NCBI GenBank assembly: GCA_045805505.1
Contig: JBJMLA010000164.1
Location: forward strand, 11,896-75,895
DNA: 64,000 nt
Source: BP-464 sp045805505
Lineage (GTDB): Bacteria > Actinomycetota > Thermoleophilia > Solirubrobacterales > Solirubrobacteraceae
Reading direction: 5' to 3'
Shown piece after piece: positions 32,794 through 41,407 of this stretch. A program made the translations under genes and the position numbers. Within the stretch, counting starts at the first letter, position 1. Every line of letters begins with the position of its first letter. The notes under the pieces are model-generated. The model saw only the letters and a list, made by a program, of their open reading frames with translations. It ran no database searches and was not told the origin of the DNA.

Positions 32794-33818
32794 CTTGCGG
32801 CTGCGACGGTCTCGCTGGCCGTGACGTGCGGGTACTTGGCCTGCAGCTCACGGTCGCGGCGCGAGCATTCGGCGGCGTCGGCGGCGCGGTCATCGGTCAT
32901 GTAGGTGTACGGCGGGAGCGCGGGGCCGGCAGCGATGTAGCCAGAGCCGTCGATGCGGGCCTTCAGCCACGGGATCTTCTGCACGTGCCAAGCGGTCGGG
33001 CCGCCGGCGGGCACCATCTTCTCCGAGGCCCACGCCAGGTCCTTCTGGATCTGCTCCACCAGCGCGTCGTCGCCGGCGAGGATCGCGTCGCGAAGGGCGA
33101 CGATGGCGCCCGGGACATAGGAGAACGCGCTGGACCAGATCGCGTCGTTGCCCCAGAAGCGGTGGACCATCGGCCAGTCGAGCTCGTGCGTGAGGAGCTT
33201 GATCCTGCCGTCGACCGCGGCGATGTCCTTGTCGTAGGTGTTCGGGAGCAGCGTGCCCAGCAGCAGCGTCGTGCGGTACTTGCAGGCGACGACCTGCGGA
33301 AGCTTCGCGAGCTCGGCGTAGACCTCGGTCGAGAGCGGGCGCTTGAAGGCCTGGACGTCGTCGTAGAGGAAGATCGCCATGTCGGGAAGCTCGGTGGCGA
33401 TGTCCTGGTAGAAGCGGACGATGTTGGGGTCGCCCATCTCCGACATCATGCCGCGGCCCAGGTTCAGCCCGGTGGCGCCGATGTCGCGGAACGCACGGGC
33501 GCGGAAGAGCGTGTCGCGCGTGTTGAGGGTGGTCGCCCCGGCGAAGACCGGAACGCGCCCGGCGACCGCTTCGACCACGGCTGCGGTGAAGTCGCGGAGC
33601 TCGTCCCAGGTCAGCGACGGCAGCTCGCCGAAGGTGCCGTTCAGGCAGAGGACGGCGGCCCCGTCCCGGATGGCGACGTCGGCTGCGCGGGCCGCCTCGT
33701 CGAGGTCGACCGCGTTCTGGACGTTGCGATCGATCTCGATGTCCTTGCGGATCGGTGTCGGGATGTAGGCAACGATGCCGCGGATGTCATCCGCGGTGAT
33801 GTCGGGTGTGACGGACAC
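32790..33818 (-). CDS. NahE-like hydratase-aldolase (DapA superfamily)
   Basis: 342 residues most like trans-o-hydroxybenzylidenepyruvate hydratase-aldolase: the GTFGELPSLTWDELRDF loop, RVPVFAGATTLNTRDTLFRARAFRDIGATG and the Schiff-base Lys in LPQVVACKYRTT. These enzymes add water to an aryl- or alkenyl-linked pyruvate and then release pyruvate plus an aldehyde. It would fit after extradiol cleavage of a substituted catechol, with the aldehyde going to one of the dehydrogenases. GTG at 33818 with GAGGAA as ribosome site. Confidence 0.82.
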   Translation of the reverse strand: MSVTPDITADDIRGIVAYIPTPIRKDIEIDRNVQNAVDLDEAARAADVAIRDGAAVLCLNGTFGELPSLTWDELRDFTAAVVEAVAGRVPVFAGATTLNTRDTLFRARAFRDIGATGLNLGRGMMSEMGDPNIVRFYQDIATELPDMAIFLYDDVQAFKRPLSTEVYAELAKLPQVVACKYRTTLLLGTLLPNTYDKDIAAVDGRIKLLTHELDWPMVHRFWGNDAIWSSAFSYVPGAIVALRDAILAGDDALVEQIQKDLAWASEKMVPAGGPTAWHVQKIPWLKARIDGSGYIAAGPALPPYTYMTDDRAADAAECSRRDRELQAKYPHVTASETVAAAS

Positions 33819-33836
33819 TGGTTCCTCTTTTCGCTT

Positions 33837-33887
33837 TCAGATCGGCAGCAGACCGTTACGACGGCCGGCATCACGTTGGGTGGTCAT
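33837..33887 (-). other. Possible 16-codon frame between permease and aldolase genes
   Basis: ATG at 33887 starts one base after the permease TGA and ends with TGA at 33837-33839, 18 bp before the aldolase GTG. It has the tight spacing of the other operon genes, but the product is too short to recognise. It may only keep ribosomes on the message. Confidence 0.25.
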
Positions 33888-33888
33888 G

Positions 33889-34851
33889 TCAGATTCGGTC
33901 CCTCAGCCGCCGGTCGCGGCCGTAGCCGGCGACGACGAGCAGGATCAGCACGCCGAAGATGATCTGCTGGTCGGCCTGGCTGTAGCCCTTGCCGACGAGG
34001 ATCGTCGTCAGCACCGTGAGGATCAGGGCGCCGACGACCGTGTGGCTGTAGTCGCCGCGGGCGCCCATGAAGGTCGTCCCTCCGACGATCACGGCCGTCA
34101 GGCCGCTGAAGAGGTACGGATCGCCCAGCGTCTGATCGGCTCCGGCGAACCCGGCGAGCAGCACGCCGACCAGAGCCGACATCACGGCACTGACGGCGAA
34201 CACGGTCACGATGACGCGCCGGGTGTCGATCCGGGCCATGCCGGCGGCGCGGGGGTTGGCGCCCATGGCGTAGAGCCTGCGCCCGGCGATCGTCCGGTGC
34301 AGCACCACCGCCACGAGCACGGCGAGGACCCCCCAGATCACGACCACGGGCGGGATCGCGAGGCCGAACGTCGTGCCGGCGGGGGTGGTCAGATCGGTGA
34401 GGAACGTCGGGGCGGCGCCGGTGAGCTTGCCCTCGGTCCAGGCGACGGTGCCTCCGGCGCTCAACGCCCCGACGCCGAGGGTGACGACGAGCGGCTGGAT
34501 GTTCCAGCGGTGGCAGATCCAGCCCGTCGCCGCCCCGAAGACGGCCGCGATGAGCACGACGACGGCGATGGCCAGCGGAGCGCTCCAGCCGTGGGATCCG
34601 TAGAGCTGGCTGACCATGATCGCGCCCATCACGATGTGACCCGGCACGCTGAGGTCGAGCCCTCCGAGGATCAACACCAGCGTCTGGCCAAGGGCGGCGA
34701 TGCCCAGCAGCGCGGCGAGGACCAGCATGGCGTCGATTGACGTCTCGGTCGAGAACCCCTCGATCGTCGAGGCGCCGTAGACGAACAGAGCGACGAGAGC
34801 GACGACCTGGAGCACGGGAGCTTTGCGCTGCAGGGCGGCCACGCGGGTCAT
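33889..34851 (-). CDS. ABC transporter permease, RbsC-like (2)
   Basis: 320 residues with about nine to ten hydrophobic helices. TLVLILGGLDLSVPGHIVMGAIMV and AVIVGGTTFMGARGDYSHTVVGALIL are characteristic of the BPD_transp_2 permeases of sugar-type ABC importers. With the second permease it would form the membrane channel. ATG overlaps the upstream permease stop (ATGA). The substrate is probably an aromatic or conjugate rather than a sugar, judging from the operon. Confidence 0.88.
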   Translation of the reverse strand: MTRVAALQRKAPVLQVVALVALFVYGASTIEGFSTETSIDAMLVLAALLGIAALGQTLVLILGGLDLSVPGHIVMGAIMVSQLYGSHGWSAPLAIAVVVLIAAVFGAATGWICHRWNIQPLVVTLGVGALSAGGTVAWTEGKLTGAAPTFLTDLTTPAGTTFGLAIPPVVVIWGVLAVLVAVVLHRTIAGRRLYAMGANPRAAGMARIDTRRVIVTVFAVSAVMSALVGVLLAGFAGADQTLGDPYLFSGLTAVIVGGTTFMGARGDYSHTVVGALILTVLTTILVGKGYSQADQQIIFGVLILLVVAGYGRDRRLRDRI

Positions 34852-35813
34852 GTCGATGCCGTCCTGGACTTGAGCGTGAGCAGCTTGGCACCCACGACGA
34901 CGCCGGAGACCAGCATCGCCCCGTAGACGAAGTTCAGCCACGAGCTCGAGACCCCCAGCGCGCCGAGCAGGGTCTGCATCAGATAGATGCAGGTCGCGCC
35001 GAGGAGCGACGGGATCAGGCCGCCGCGACCGCCCGCGAACGACGTACCACCCAGCGCCACGGCGGCGAGCGCGATCAGCGTGTAGGACGCGAATCCTGCG
35101 CTCTGCGTCGACTGCACCAGCGCGGTGAGCGCGATGCCCGCGACCGCGGCGAACATGCCACCGAGGGCGTAGGCCCCGATGCGGGTCGCCGTCACGTTGA
35201 CCCCGGCGCTGAAGGCGGTGGCGTCGTTGCCGCCGACGGCGTACAGGTTGCGATGAAACGCGGTCCGCGACAGGGCCCACCAGATCAGCAGGGGGATGGC
35301 GATGAGCACCACCGCGCCTGGGACGGGGCCGACCACCGTGTCGGCGAGGTCGGCCAGCCAGCCGTCGGCCGCGGGGCTCTTGGGCGACGGAGCCACCTTC
35401 TGGATGACCCCGGCGAGGATGAAGAACGAGCAGAGGGTCGCGATCACGGGCTGGTAGCGGAAGACCGCCACGAGCGTCCCGTTGATGGCTCCGAGGGCGG
35501 CGCCCATGAGCATGAGCAGCGGGATGGCGACCCAGGCGCTGTCGAAGGTCGGGCTGTCGAGGAACCACTCGATGAGCACGACGTTGGCCAGGATCGTCAG
35601 CGGCCCGATCGAGATGTCGATTCCGCCGCCGCCGCTGATGATCTGCGGCGTCGAGGCCATCGCGACGATCGCGAAGGGCGCCAGGGTGGCCAGCTCGGAC
35701 GGCCAGTTGTCGGGGTCGCCGAAGTTGGGCTCGGCGATCACGTTGGCGATCAGCAGCGCCAGCGCGAGCAGCGCGGCGAACGCGAACGGCCTCGTTCTCA
35801 GCCGCTCAGCCAA
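34848..35813 (-). CDS. ABC transporter permease, RbsC-like (1)
   Basis: 321 residues, multi-helix. TPQIISGGGGIDISIGPLTILANVVLIEWF is the family loop corresponding to the GGIDLSVG motif of ribose permeases, and ALAAVALGGTSFAGGRGGLIPSLLGA the second conserved loop. TTG start at 35813, inside the end of the ATPase gene (8-bp overlap). It is paired with the next permease. Confidence 0.87.
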   Translation of the reverse strand: MAERLRTRPFAFAALLALALLIANVIAEPNFGDPDNWPSELATLAPFAIVAMASTPQIISGGGGIDISIGPLTILANVVLIEWFLDSPTFDSAWVAIPLLMLMGAALGAINGTLVAVFRYQPVIATLCSFFILAGVIQKVAPSPKSPAADGWLADLADTVVGPVPGAVVLIAIPLLIWWALSRTAFHRNLYAVGGNDATAFSAGVNVTATRIGAYALGGMFAAVAGIALTALVQSTQSAGFASYTLIALAAVALGGTSFAGGRGGLIPSLLGATCIYLMQTLLGALGVSSSWLNFVYGAMLVSGVVVGAKLLTLKSRTAST

Positions 35814-37239
35814 AGAAGGCTCCGACGATCGACTGGCGGGAGAGCTCGTTGCGCGGGAGCTCCTTGGCGATGTGGCCTTCGCGGAAGACCAGGACGCGGT
35901 CCATCAGCTCGACGTGCTCGTCGACCTCGGTCGAGAGCATCACGACGGCCATGCCCTGTTGGGCGAGTTCGACCAGGAGGGCGTAGAGGTCGCGCTTGGC
36001 CCCGATGTCGACGCCACGCGTCGGATCGTTGAGCAACAGGACCTTGGGGTCGGTAGCCAGCCAGCGCGCCATGACGACCTTCTGCTGGTTGCCGCCCGAG
36101 AGGGTTGTTATCGGCTGCTCGGGGTCGGCGAGCTTGATCTTCAGCCGGTCGACGTACTCCGCGAGCCTGCTGCGAGTCGCCTTTGGTGAGATCAAACCGC
36201 GGCGCGTGTCGCGCGCGAACGTGGCGATGCCGAAGTTCTCGCGGATGGACTTGGACTCGAACAGCGACTCGGCGCGCCGCTCGCGCGGGACATAGGCGAC
36301 GTCCTCGCCTCCGGCCAGCGACTGCAGGAAGGCGTCCTGGCCGTGGCCCTCGAGCCCGGCGAGGCCGACCATCTCGCCCTCGCGCAGTGTCAGACTCGGC
36401 GTCTGCAGCACGACCCGGCCGGGATCCCGGTGCGGGCGCTCGGCCACGTCGCCGGTCAGGTGCTCGGCGCCGGTCATCAGCCGCACGAGCTCCCCGGCGG
36501 TGGCATCCCCGCGATCGAGCGTGCCGACCGTCTCCCCCGACCGCATGACGGTGCAGCGGTCGCCGATCTCGGAGATCTCGTCCATGCGGTGAGAGATGAA
36601 GACGACCGCGGTGCCTCCGTCGGTCCGCTCGCGGATCAGCGTGAAGAGCCGGTCGCGCGTCTGCACGTCGAGCGCCGACGTCGCTTCGTCGAGGATCAGG
36701 ATCTTCGGATCGCGCACGAGCGCGCGCGCCAGGCAGCACGCCTGGCGCTCGGACAGCGACAGCTGCTCGACCGGAAGATCGAGAGGAGGCGCGGACCCCA
36801 GCAGCGCGTCGAGGGCTTCCTGCGCGCGGCGGCGCTTCTCGTCAGCACCGAGGTGGTTGCGCAGGACGCCGTCGGTGCCCATCCAGACGTTGTCGAGCAC
36901 CGACCTGGGCTCGACGACCAGGACCTCCTGAAAGACCGTCGCGATCCCCGCAGCGGCGCTCTTGGCCGGCGATGCGGGCGCCCCGCTCTCGACGCCTCCA
37001 AGCTCGATCGAACCCTGGTCGGGCCGGTGGACCCCGGCCAGGATCTTGACCAGGGTCGACTTGCCCGAGCCGTTCTCGCCGACGATGCAGTGCACCTCGC
37101 CGGCCCGTAGCTCGAATGAGCAGGCGCTCAACGCCTGCGTAGCGCCGAACGCCTTCGCCAAGCCGGTCGTGCGCAGAGCGACAGGCCCGACGTCGCCGTC
37201 CTGGGTGACCGTCTCGGCCGCTTGCGAGGAGGCGCTCAT
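35806..37239 (-). CDS. ABC transporter ATPase, RbsA/MglA-like with two nucleotide-binding domains
   Basis: 477 residues. Domain 1 has Walker A GENGSGKST (54-62), signature LSLSERQ and Walker B ILILDEATSALD. In domain 2 the Walker A is degenerate (GLEGHGQDAFLQSL) but LSGGNQQKV and VLLLNDPTRGVDIGAK are kept, the asymmetric pattern normal for sugar-type importers. The protein is shorter than RbsA (~500). It powers import with the two permeases downstream. ATG overlaps the upstream stop as ATGA. Confidence 0.9.
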   Translation of the reverse strand: MSASSQAAETVTQDGDVGPVALRTTGLAKAFGATQALSACSFELRAGEVHCIVGENGSGKSTLVKILAGVHRPDQGSIELGGVESGAPASPAKSAAAGIATVFQEVLVVEPRSVLDNVWMGTDGVLRNHLGADEKRRRAQEALDALLGSAPPLDLPVEQLSLSERQACCLARALVRDPKILILDEATSALDVQTRDRLFTLIRERTDGGTAVVFISHRMDEISEIGDRCTVMRSGETVGTLDRGDATAGELVRLMTGAEHLTGDVAERPHRDPGRVVLQTPSLTLREGEMVGLAGLEGHGQDAFLQSLAGGEDVAYVPRERRAESLFESKSIRENFGIATFARDTRRGLISPKATRSRLAEYVDRLKIKLADPEQPITTLSGGNQQKVVMARWLATDPKVLLLNDPTRGVDIGAKRDLYALLVELAQQGMAVVMLSTEVDEHVELMDRVLVFREGHIAKELPRNELSRQSIVGAFFG

Positions 37240-38090
37240 CTCCGGGCCTCCCCGGCGGCCGGAAGCAGGTCCGCCGGCCCGTGCGCCCCCTCCGGGAGCA
37301 TCCCGAGCTCGCGGCGCATCGCGTAGATGAGGTCGAGCCCCTCCGCGGAAGGCTCCAGGTCGCCGGGCACGACATCGAGCAGCGCGGCCGCGCCGTGTGG
37401 ATCGAAGCCGGCGGCCTCGAGGACGTCGATCGCGGCCGAGCGCTCCTCCCCCGCCACCCAGCGCACCGCAGCATCAAGCCCTGCGATGTACTGCTCGAGC
37501 TCCTTGGCGATCTCGGCGTGGCGCGATTCCCGGACGGCGACGACGATCCCGGGGAACGCGGGCAGCGCCTCCTCGACCGTGGTCAGGCGCGTGAGCCCGC
37601 TTTCGATGGCCTTGGTGCTCCAGGGCGGCCCGAGCAGACCGCCCGTCGCCTGGCCCGAGACGAGGGCCTCGCAGCGCTCGTTGATTCCGCCGGCGGAGAG
37701 CAGCTCGTACTCGCCGGCCTTGACGCCGTGGTCCGCCAGGATCTTGCGCAGCACGATGGCGAAACCGCTGTCGACCGCGTCGACCGCCAGCGTGGCTCCG
37801 CGCAGATCCGCCACAGTCGCGATATCAGCGGCCGCCACGAGGTCCAGGACTGTGGTGCGTTCGACCTGGGCGAACAACCGGAGGTCGGCACCTTGGGCGT
37901 TCCACTTGATCAGGTTGTCGATGGCGGTCAGCGCAACGTCGCAGTCGTCGCTGAGCATCCGCTCGTGCTGCTCGATCGATGACCGGGTGCGCACGATCTC
38001 GAGGTCGAGTGCGCCCGCGTCGAATTTGCCGAGATGCTGAGCGATCGCCTCGACGGCCGGAGGGACGAACTCGATGACCCGCAGGCTCAT
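37236..38090 (-). CDS. SsuA/THI5-like ligand-binding protein without a signal peptide
   Basis: 284 residues with the periplasmic-binding-protein type II pattern: LRVIEFVPPAVEAIAQHLGKFDAGALDLEIVRTRSSIEQHERMLSDDCDVALTAIDNL, ATLAVDAVDSGFAIVLRKILADHG, and a GLLGPPWS hinge segment. Unlike real importer receptors it has no export signal or lipobox and should stay in the cytoplasm. It is translationally coupled to both the FAH gene before it and the ATPase after it. It could bind a pathway intermediate as a sensor or carrier; the true extracytoplasmic receptor is probably the lipoprotein at 47606. Confidence 0.75.
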   Translation of the reverse strand: MSLRVIEFVPPAVEAIAQHLGKFDAGALDLEIVRTRSSIEQHERMLSDDCDVALTAIDNLIKWNAQGADLRLFAQVERTTVLDLVAAADIATVADLRGATLAVDAVDSGFAIVLRKILADHGVKAGEYELLSAGGINERCEALVSGQATGGLLGPPWSTKAIESGLTRLTTVEEALPAFPGIVVAVRESRHAEIAKELEQYIAGLDAAVRWVAGEERSAAIDVLEAAGFDPHGAAALLDVVPGDLEPSAEGLDLIYAMRRELGMLPEGAHGPADLLPAAGEARR

Positions 38091-39028
38091 GCCGCCACAC
38101 CCTGAACGCAGCGGTTGCGCAGCATGCCCGGCAGCGGGGCGATCTCGCCCTCGAGCACGTCACCCTCTCGCAGGAAGCGTCCGTGATGCGTCCCGTTGCC
38201 TGCCGGCGAACCGGTCATGATCACGTCGCCCGCGAGGAGCTCGACCTCATGGGAGAGGTACGAGATCAGCGTGGCGACGTCGAAGATCATGTCCTTCGTC
38301 GACTCGTGCTGCATCGTCTCGCCGTTGAGCCGGAGCGTGATCGTGAATTCAGAGGGGTCGGGCGCGCAGGCGGCGGGCACGAGGTACGGGCCGGTGGGCT
38401 TGTAGGTCGGAGCGCACTTCGAACGCAGCCAGTCCACGGAGACCGGCCCGGCATCCGTACGTGGGACGAAGTTACGAGCGGTGAGGTCGTTGACGATCGT
38501 CCAGCCCGCCACGCACTCGAGGGCCTCCTCGCGGGACACGTTGCGAATCGGCCGCGCGATGACCGCCCCCAGCTCCAGCTCCCAGTCGCTCTCCTCGCTG
38601 TCCGGCCGCAGGACGACGTCGTCGTCGGGCCCGCAGATCGCGCTGGGCGTGGCGAGGAAGACGAACGGCGTTCCAGACGCGGCACGCTCATCCATGACCG
38701 CCTCGGCCTCCTCACGCGTGGACATCTGCTTGTCGACCATCAGGTCGACGACGTGCTTGCGGTAGTTCATGCCGGCACCGAACAGCTGCGGGGGGGCGAG
38801 CGGGGCGAGACGGATGAGCTCGGACTCGTTCCAGGGGAGCTCAGCACCGGCCTCGATCGCCGACGCGATGCCTTGGACGTTGGCGTCCCAATCGGCAAAG
38901 AGCGACGGAATCCCGGCGTCGTCGAGTCCGGGCAGCAGATCGGTCAGCCGCCCGACGCGGGTGCCCGAGACGACACCGGTGAACGGGGCTCCTTGGGCAG
39001 CGAAACGGCCGAGCGCGAAGATCTCCAT
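38087..39028 (-). CDS. FAH-family hydrolase/decarboxylase (1)
   Basis: 313 residues. FAH fold with FGAGMNYRKHVVDL, ELELGAVIARPIRNVSREEALECVAGWTIVNDLTARN (metal-binding Glu/Asp) and LLAGDVIMTGSPAGNG. Members hydrolyse C-C bonds of acylpyruvates, or isomerise or decarboxylate oxo-dienoates. It heads the operon that also encodes the ABC importer and the NahE-like aldolase, under box 5. ATG at 39028. The exact substrate is open. Confidence 0.85.
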   Translation of the reverse strand: MEIFALGRFAAQGAPFTGVVSGTRVGRLTDLLPGLDDAGIPSLFADWDANVQGIASAIEAGAELPWNESELIRLAPLAPPQLFGAGMNYRKHVVDLMVDKQMSTREEAEAVMDERAASGTPFVFLATPSAICGPDDDVVLRPDSEESDWELELGAVIARPIRNVSREEALECVAGWTIVNDLTARNFVPRTDAGPVSVDWLRSKCAPTYKPTGPYLVPAACAPDPSEFTITLRLNGETMQHESTKDMIFDVATLISYLSHEVELLAGDVIMTGSPAGNGTHHGRFLREGDVLEGEIAPLPGMLRNRCVQGVAA

Positions 39029-39056
39029 AGGGCAACATGTCCAACTCCGAAGAGTT

Positions 39057-39074
39057 ATACGAAACGGATCGTAT
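39057..39074 (-). promoter_or_regulatory. TetR-type box 5 (ATACGA-AACGGA-TCGTAT), perfect dyad
   Basis: The most symmetrical copy. On the minus strand TTGACA (39082-39087) lies upstream, and a 17-bp spacer puts TTTCGT as -10 inside the box, so a bound repressor would block RNA polymerase. It controls the FAH/ABC/aldolase operon. Confidence 0.87.
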
Positions 39075-39120
39075 CACTCCGTGTCAAGTCGCCGATACTC
39101 AGCGACGGGCCCTCGTGCAG

Positions 39121-39681
39121 CTAGGACGCAACCCCGCTGAACGCCAGCTCGATCGCATCATCGGCGTACCGCTCGTTGAGCGGGCGATGCCCGAAGAGCA
39201 GCCGCAGGTAGACGGGCGAATAGAGCATCTCGACGACCAGGTCGACGTCGATGCCCTTGCGCACCTCTCCCGACTTCACCCCGCGCTCGAGCAACTCGTG
39301 GACCGCCTCTCGCCGGCCGTCCCAGAACCGCCCCCGGAAGTCGGCGAGTGTTGACTCGTCGTACTGGGTCTCCGCGATGATCTGGGCGACGAGACGACCA
39401 GACGGGCCGCGGTACTGCCGGATGAGCGAGCGCAGATGGCTGCGCAGCGCCTCTCGCACCGGCACGTCATCGGCAATCGGCGTCTTCACGAGGTGGTGCT
39501 CCATGAACGCGTCGATCACGACGGCGGCCTTGCTCGGCCACCAGCGGTAGATCGTGGTCTTCCCCACTCCCGCGCGCTTGGCGATCGCCTCGATGGAGAG
39601 CTTCTGAACCGTCGTCTCATCCAGCAACGCCACCGTCGCTTCGAGGATCGCGGCCCGGCTGGTTTCACTTCTGGAAGCCAT
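39121..39681 (-). CDS. TetR-family regulator, probable master repressor of the island
   Basis: 186 residues. The N-terminal helix-turn-helix (residues ~8-55) reads SRAAILEATVALLDETTVQKLSIEAIAKRAGVGKTTIYRWWPSKAAVVIDAF, a canonical TetR domain. The C-terminal ligand domain is of the TetR_C_11-like type (LRSLIRQYRGPSGRLVAQIIAETQYD). It sits between boxes 5 and 6/7 and is itself preceded by box 6, so it should repress its own gene and the divergent units. The dyad length and symmetry are typical of TetR operators. The ligand is unknown, likely an aromatic acid or CoA ester. Confidence 0.9.
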   Translation of the reverse strand: MASRSETSRAAILEATVALLDETTVQKLSIEAIAKRAGVGKTTIYRWWPSKAAVVIDAFMEHHLVKTPIADDVPVREALRSHLRSLIRQYRGPSGRLVAQIIAETQYDESTLADFRGRFWDGRREAVHELLERGVKSGEVRKGIDVDLVVEMLYSPVYLRLLFGHRPLNERYADDAIELAFSGVAS

Positions 39682-39694
39682 GAGGTAGGTAACG

Positions 39695-39712
39695 ATACGA
39701 AACGGATCGCTG
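39695..39712 (-). promoter_or_regulatory. TetR-type box 6 (ATACGA-AACGGA-TCGCTG)
   Basis: Lies 14 bp upstream of the TetR ATG. The right half is degenerate. Probably mediates autoregulation. Confidence 0.72.
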
Positions 39713-39733
39713 AACTCCTCTTGACTCTATTCG

Positions 39734-39751
39734 ATACGATACGACTCGTCT
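39734..39751 (+). promoter_or_regulatory. TetR-type box 7 (ATACGA-TACGAC-TCGTCT) with -35 TTGACT
   Basis: TTGACT (39721-39726) precedes the box as -35. A 6-codon frame (ATG at 39754) starts 3 nt after the box and ends in an ATGA overlap with the FAH gene at 39771, suggesting a leaderless message with a coupled mini-leader. Confidence 0.75.
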
Positions 39752-39770
39752 ACATGAAGAGAGCGCGGAA

Positions 39771-40802
39771 ATGAAGCTAGGACGGATCCATAGGGACAGC
39801 CCCGACGGCAAGGTTGCCAGGCTCGTCGCTGCGCACCCCGACGAGGATCGCGTCGTCGATCTCGCCGCCGCGGAGCAGCTGCGGCTGACCCGCGCCGGCT
39901 CGACATCGGCCGCGGCGCGACGCATCGCAGCAGCTCTCTTTCCGGAGAGCATGTCCCAGGCCATCGCCGCCGGTCCCGCCTTCCTCGACGCCGCCGAGCG
40001 CGCGGACGAGGCTGCTGGGCGAGACGCGTCGCTGCCGATTGCCGACGTCGAGTGGATCGCTGCGCTCGATCCGCCCGTGATCCGCGACTCGCTGACCTTC
40101 CCGCTGCACATGAAGCAGTACGGCGAGGCGCTCAACGTCGGGCCGCCGAACCCGCAGTTCTTCCGCACGCCCGGGTACTTCAAGGGATCGACCGGCACGG
40201 TGTTCGGCCACGACGAGGTCATCCCCTACCCAGCCTTCGCCGAGAAGATCGACTACGAGCTCGAGCTCGGGTTCGTGGTGGGCGGCGAGGGCCGCAACCT
40301 GACGCCGGATCAGGCGGGCGAGCTGCTCTTCGGCCTGACGATCTTCAACGACTTCTCCGCCCGCGATATTCAGGCCCGCGAGATGGGCATGGGCATGGGG
40401 CCGCAGAAGTGCAAGGACTTCGCCTTCGGGATCGGTCCGTGGATCACCACGATCGGTGACCCGGGGCTGCCGCCGCTCGATCAGCTGACGATGCGCGTGC
40501 GCGTCAACGGCGAGGAGTGGGCGACGGGCGTGAGCGAGGGCATGATCTACTCGGCCCAGGAGCTCCTTGCCTACGTCTCTGTCGGTGACGTCCTCCAGCC
40601 GGGCGACATCATCGGCTCCGGCACCGTGGGTAACGGGTCGGCACTGGAGCTCGGACGGCACCTCGTACCGGGCGACGTCGTCGAGCTCGAGGTCGACGGC
40701 GTCGGGGTCCTGCGCAACCGCTTCTCCGCCGAGCCCGACCAGCATCCGTGGTGGCCCGAGCCGCGCGAGAACCCCTTCGAGACCGAGGCGGCAGTGTCGT
40801 GA
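39771..40802 (+). CDS. FAH-family hydrolase/decarboxylase (2)
   Basis: 343 residues of the fumarylacetoacetase-like family: PLHMKQYGEALNVGPPNPQFFRTPGYFKG, IDYELELGFVVGGEGRN with metal-binding Glu residues, ELLFGLTIFNDFSARDIQAREM and PGDIIGSGTVGNGSALELG. The length and extended N-terminal domain are closer to full fumarylacetoacetases than the other FAH proteins here. It could cleave an acylpyruvate to two acids. It starts the FAH-cupin-BKACE-Ptb-Buk operon under box 7; the stop overlaps the next start as GTGA. Confidence 0.85.
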   Translation: MKLGRIHRDSPDGKVARLVAAHPDEDRVVDLAAAEQLRLTRAGSTSAAARRIAAALFPESMSQAIAAGPAFLDAAERADEAAGRDASLPIADVEWIAALDPPVIRDSLTFPLHMKQYGEALNVGPPNPQFFRTPGYFKGSTGTVFGHDEVIPYPAFAEKIDYELELGFVVGGEGRNLTPDQAGELLFGLTIFNDFSARDIQAREMGMGMGPQKCKDFAFGIGPWITTIGDPGLPPLDQLTMRVRVNGEEWATGVSEGMIYSAQELLAYVSVGDVLQPGDIIGSGTVGNGSALELGRHLVPGDVVELEVDGVGVLRNRFSAEPDQHPWWPEPRENPFETEAAVS

Positions 40803-41407
40803 ACGAACCTCTGACCAACGCCGCCACCCCGGCAGCGGTGACCGAGCCGGTGTTCCTCCCCCCTGTCCGGCGTGTGGTGACCGGCCACGACGACGAGGGG
40901 CGGTCCATCATCGTCAGCGACGGCCCGTCGCCACACTCCAACGCGCCGGCGATCGTCCCTGAGCTTGTCGCCCGTGTGCTGTGGACGACCGAGAGCATCC
41001 CGGCGTCGAACGCCGGGAACGCGGACGCTGCGCCGGCCGGGGTGGTCCCGCCGATCTCGCCGGCCCCCGGCGGAACGATCTTCCGGATCGCCGACTTCCC
41101 GCCGGACACGCGCTACGACGGGATCGACATCGAGCGGATGTTCCAGGAGATCAATGCCGCCGACGCTCACGCCGCCGGCAACGGCAACGGCGACCAGCGG
41201 CACTTCTGGTTTCACCGCACCGACACCCTCGACTACGCGATCGTGCTCGAAGGCGAGGTCTGGGCGATGATGGATGTCGGCGAGTGCCTGCTCCGGGCGG
41301 GGGACGTGCTGATCCAGCGTGGCACGAACCACGCCTGGTCGAACCGCAGCGACCAGCCCTGCCGGGTGGCCTTCGTCCTCATCGATGCGCTGCCCGATGG
41401 CCGCTGA
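40799..41407 (+). CDS. Cupin-domain protein
   Basis: 202 residues from GTG 40799. The C-terminal half is a single cupin barrel: HRTDTLDYAIVLEGEVWAMMDVGECLLRAGDVLIQRGTNHAWSNRSDQPCRVAFVLID, with the two motifs G-x5-H...E and GDVLIQRGTNHAW. The first metal-binding His pair is replaced by FWFHRTDTLDY. The N-terminal ~90 residues are a second, weaker beta domain. Cupins of this kind are common in aromatic clusters as isomerases, oxygenases or accessory proteins. The function is not assigned. Coupled to both neighbours by overlaps. Confidence 0.78.
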   Translation: MNEPLTNAATPAAVTEPVFLPPVRRVVTGHDDEGRSIIVSDGPSPHSNAPAIVPELVARVLWTTESIPASNAGNADAAPAGVVPPISPAPGGTIFRIADFPPDTRYDGIDIERMFQEINAADAHAAGNGNGDQRHFWFHRTDTLDYAIVLEGEVWAMMDVGECLLRAGDVLIQRGTNHAWSNRSDQPCRVAFVLIDALPDGR

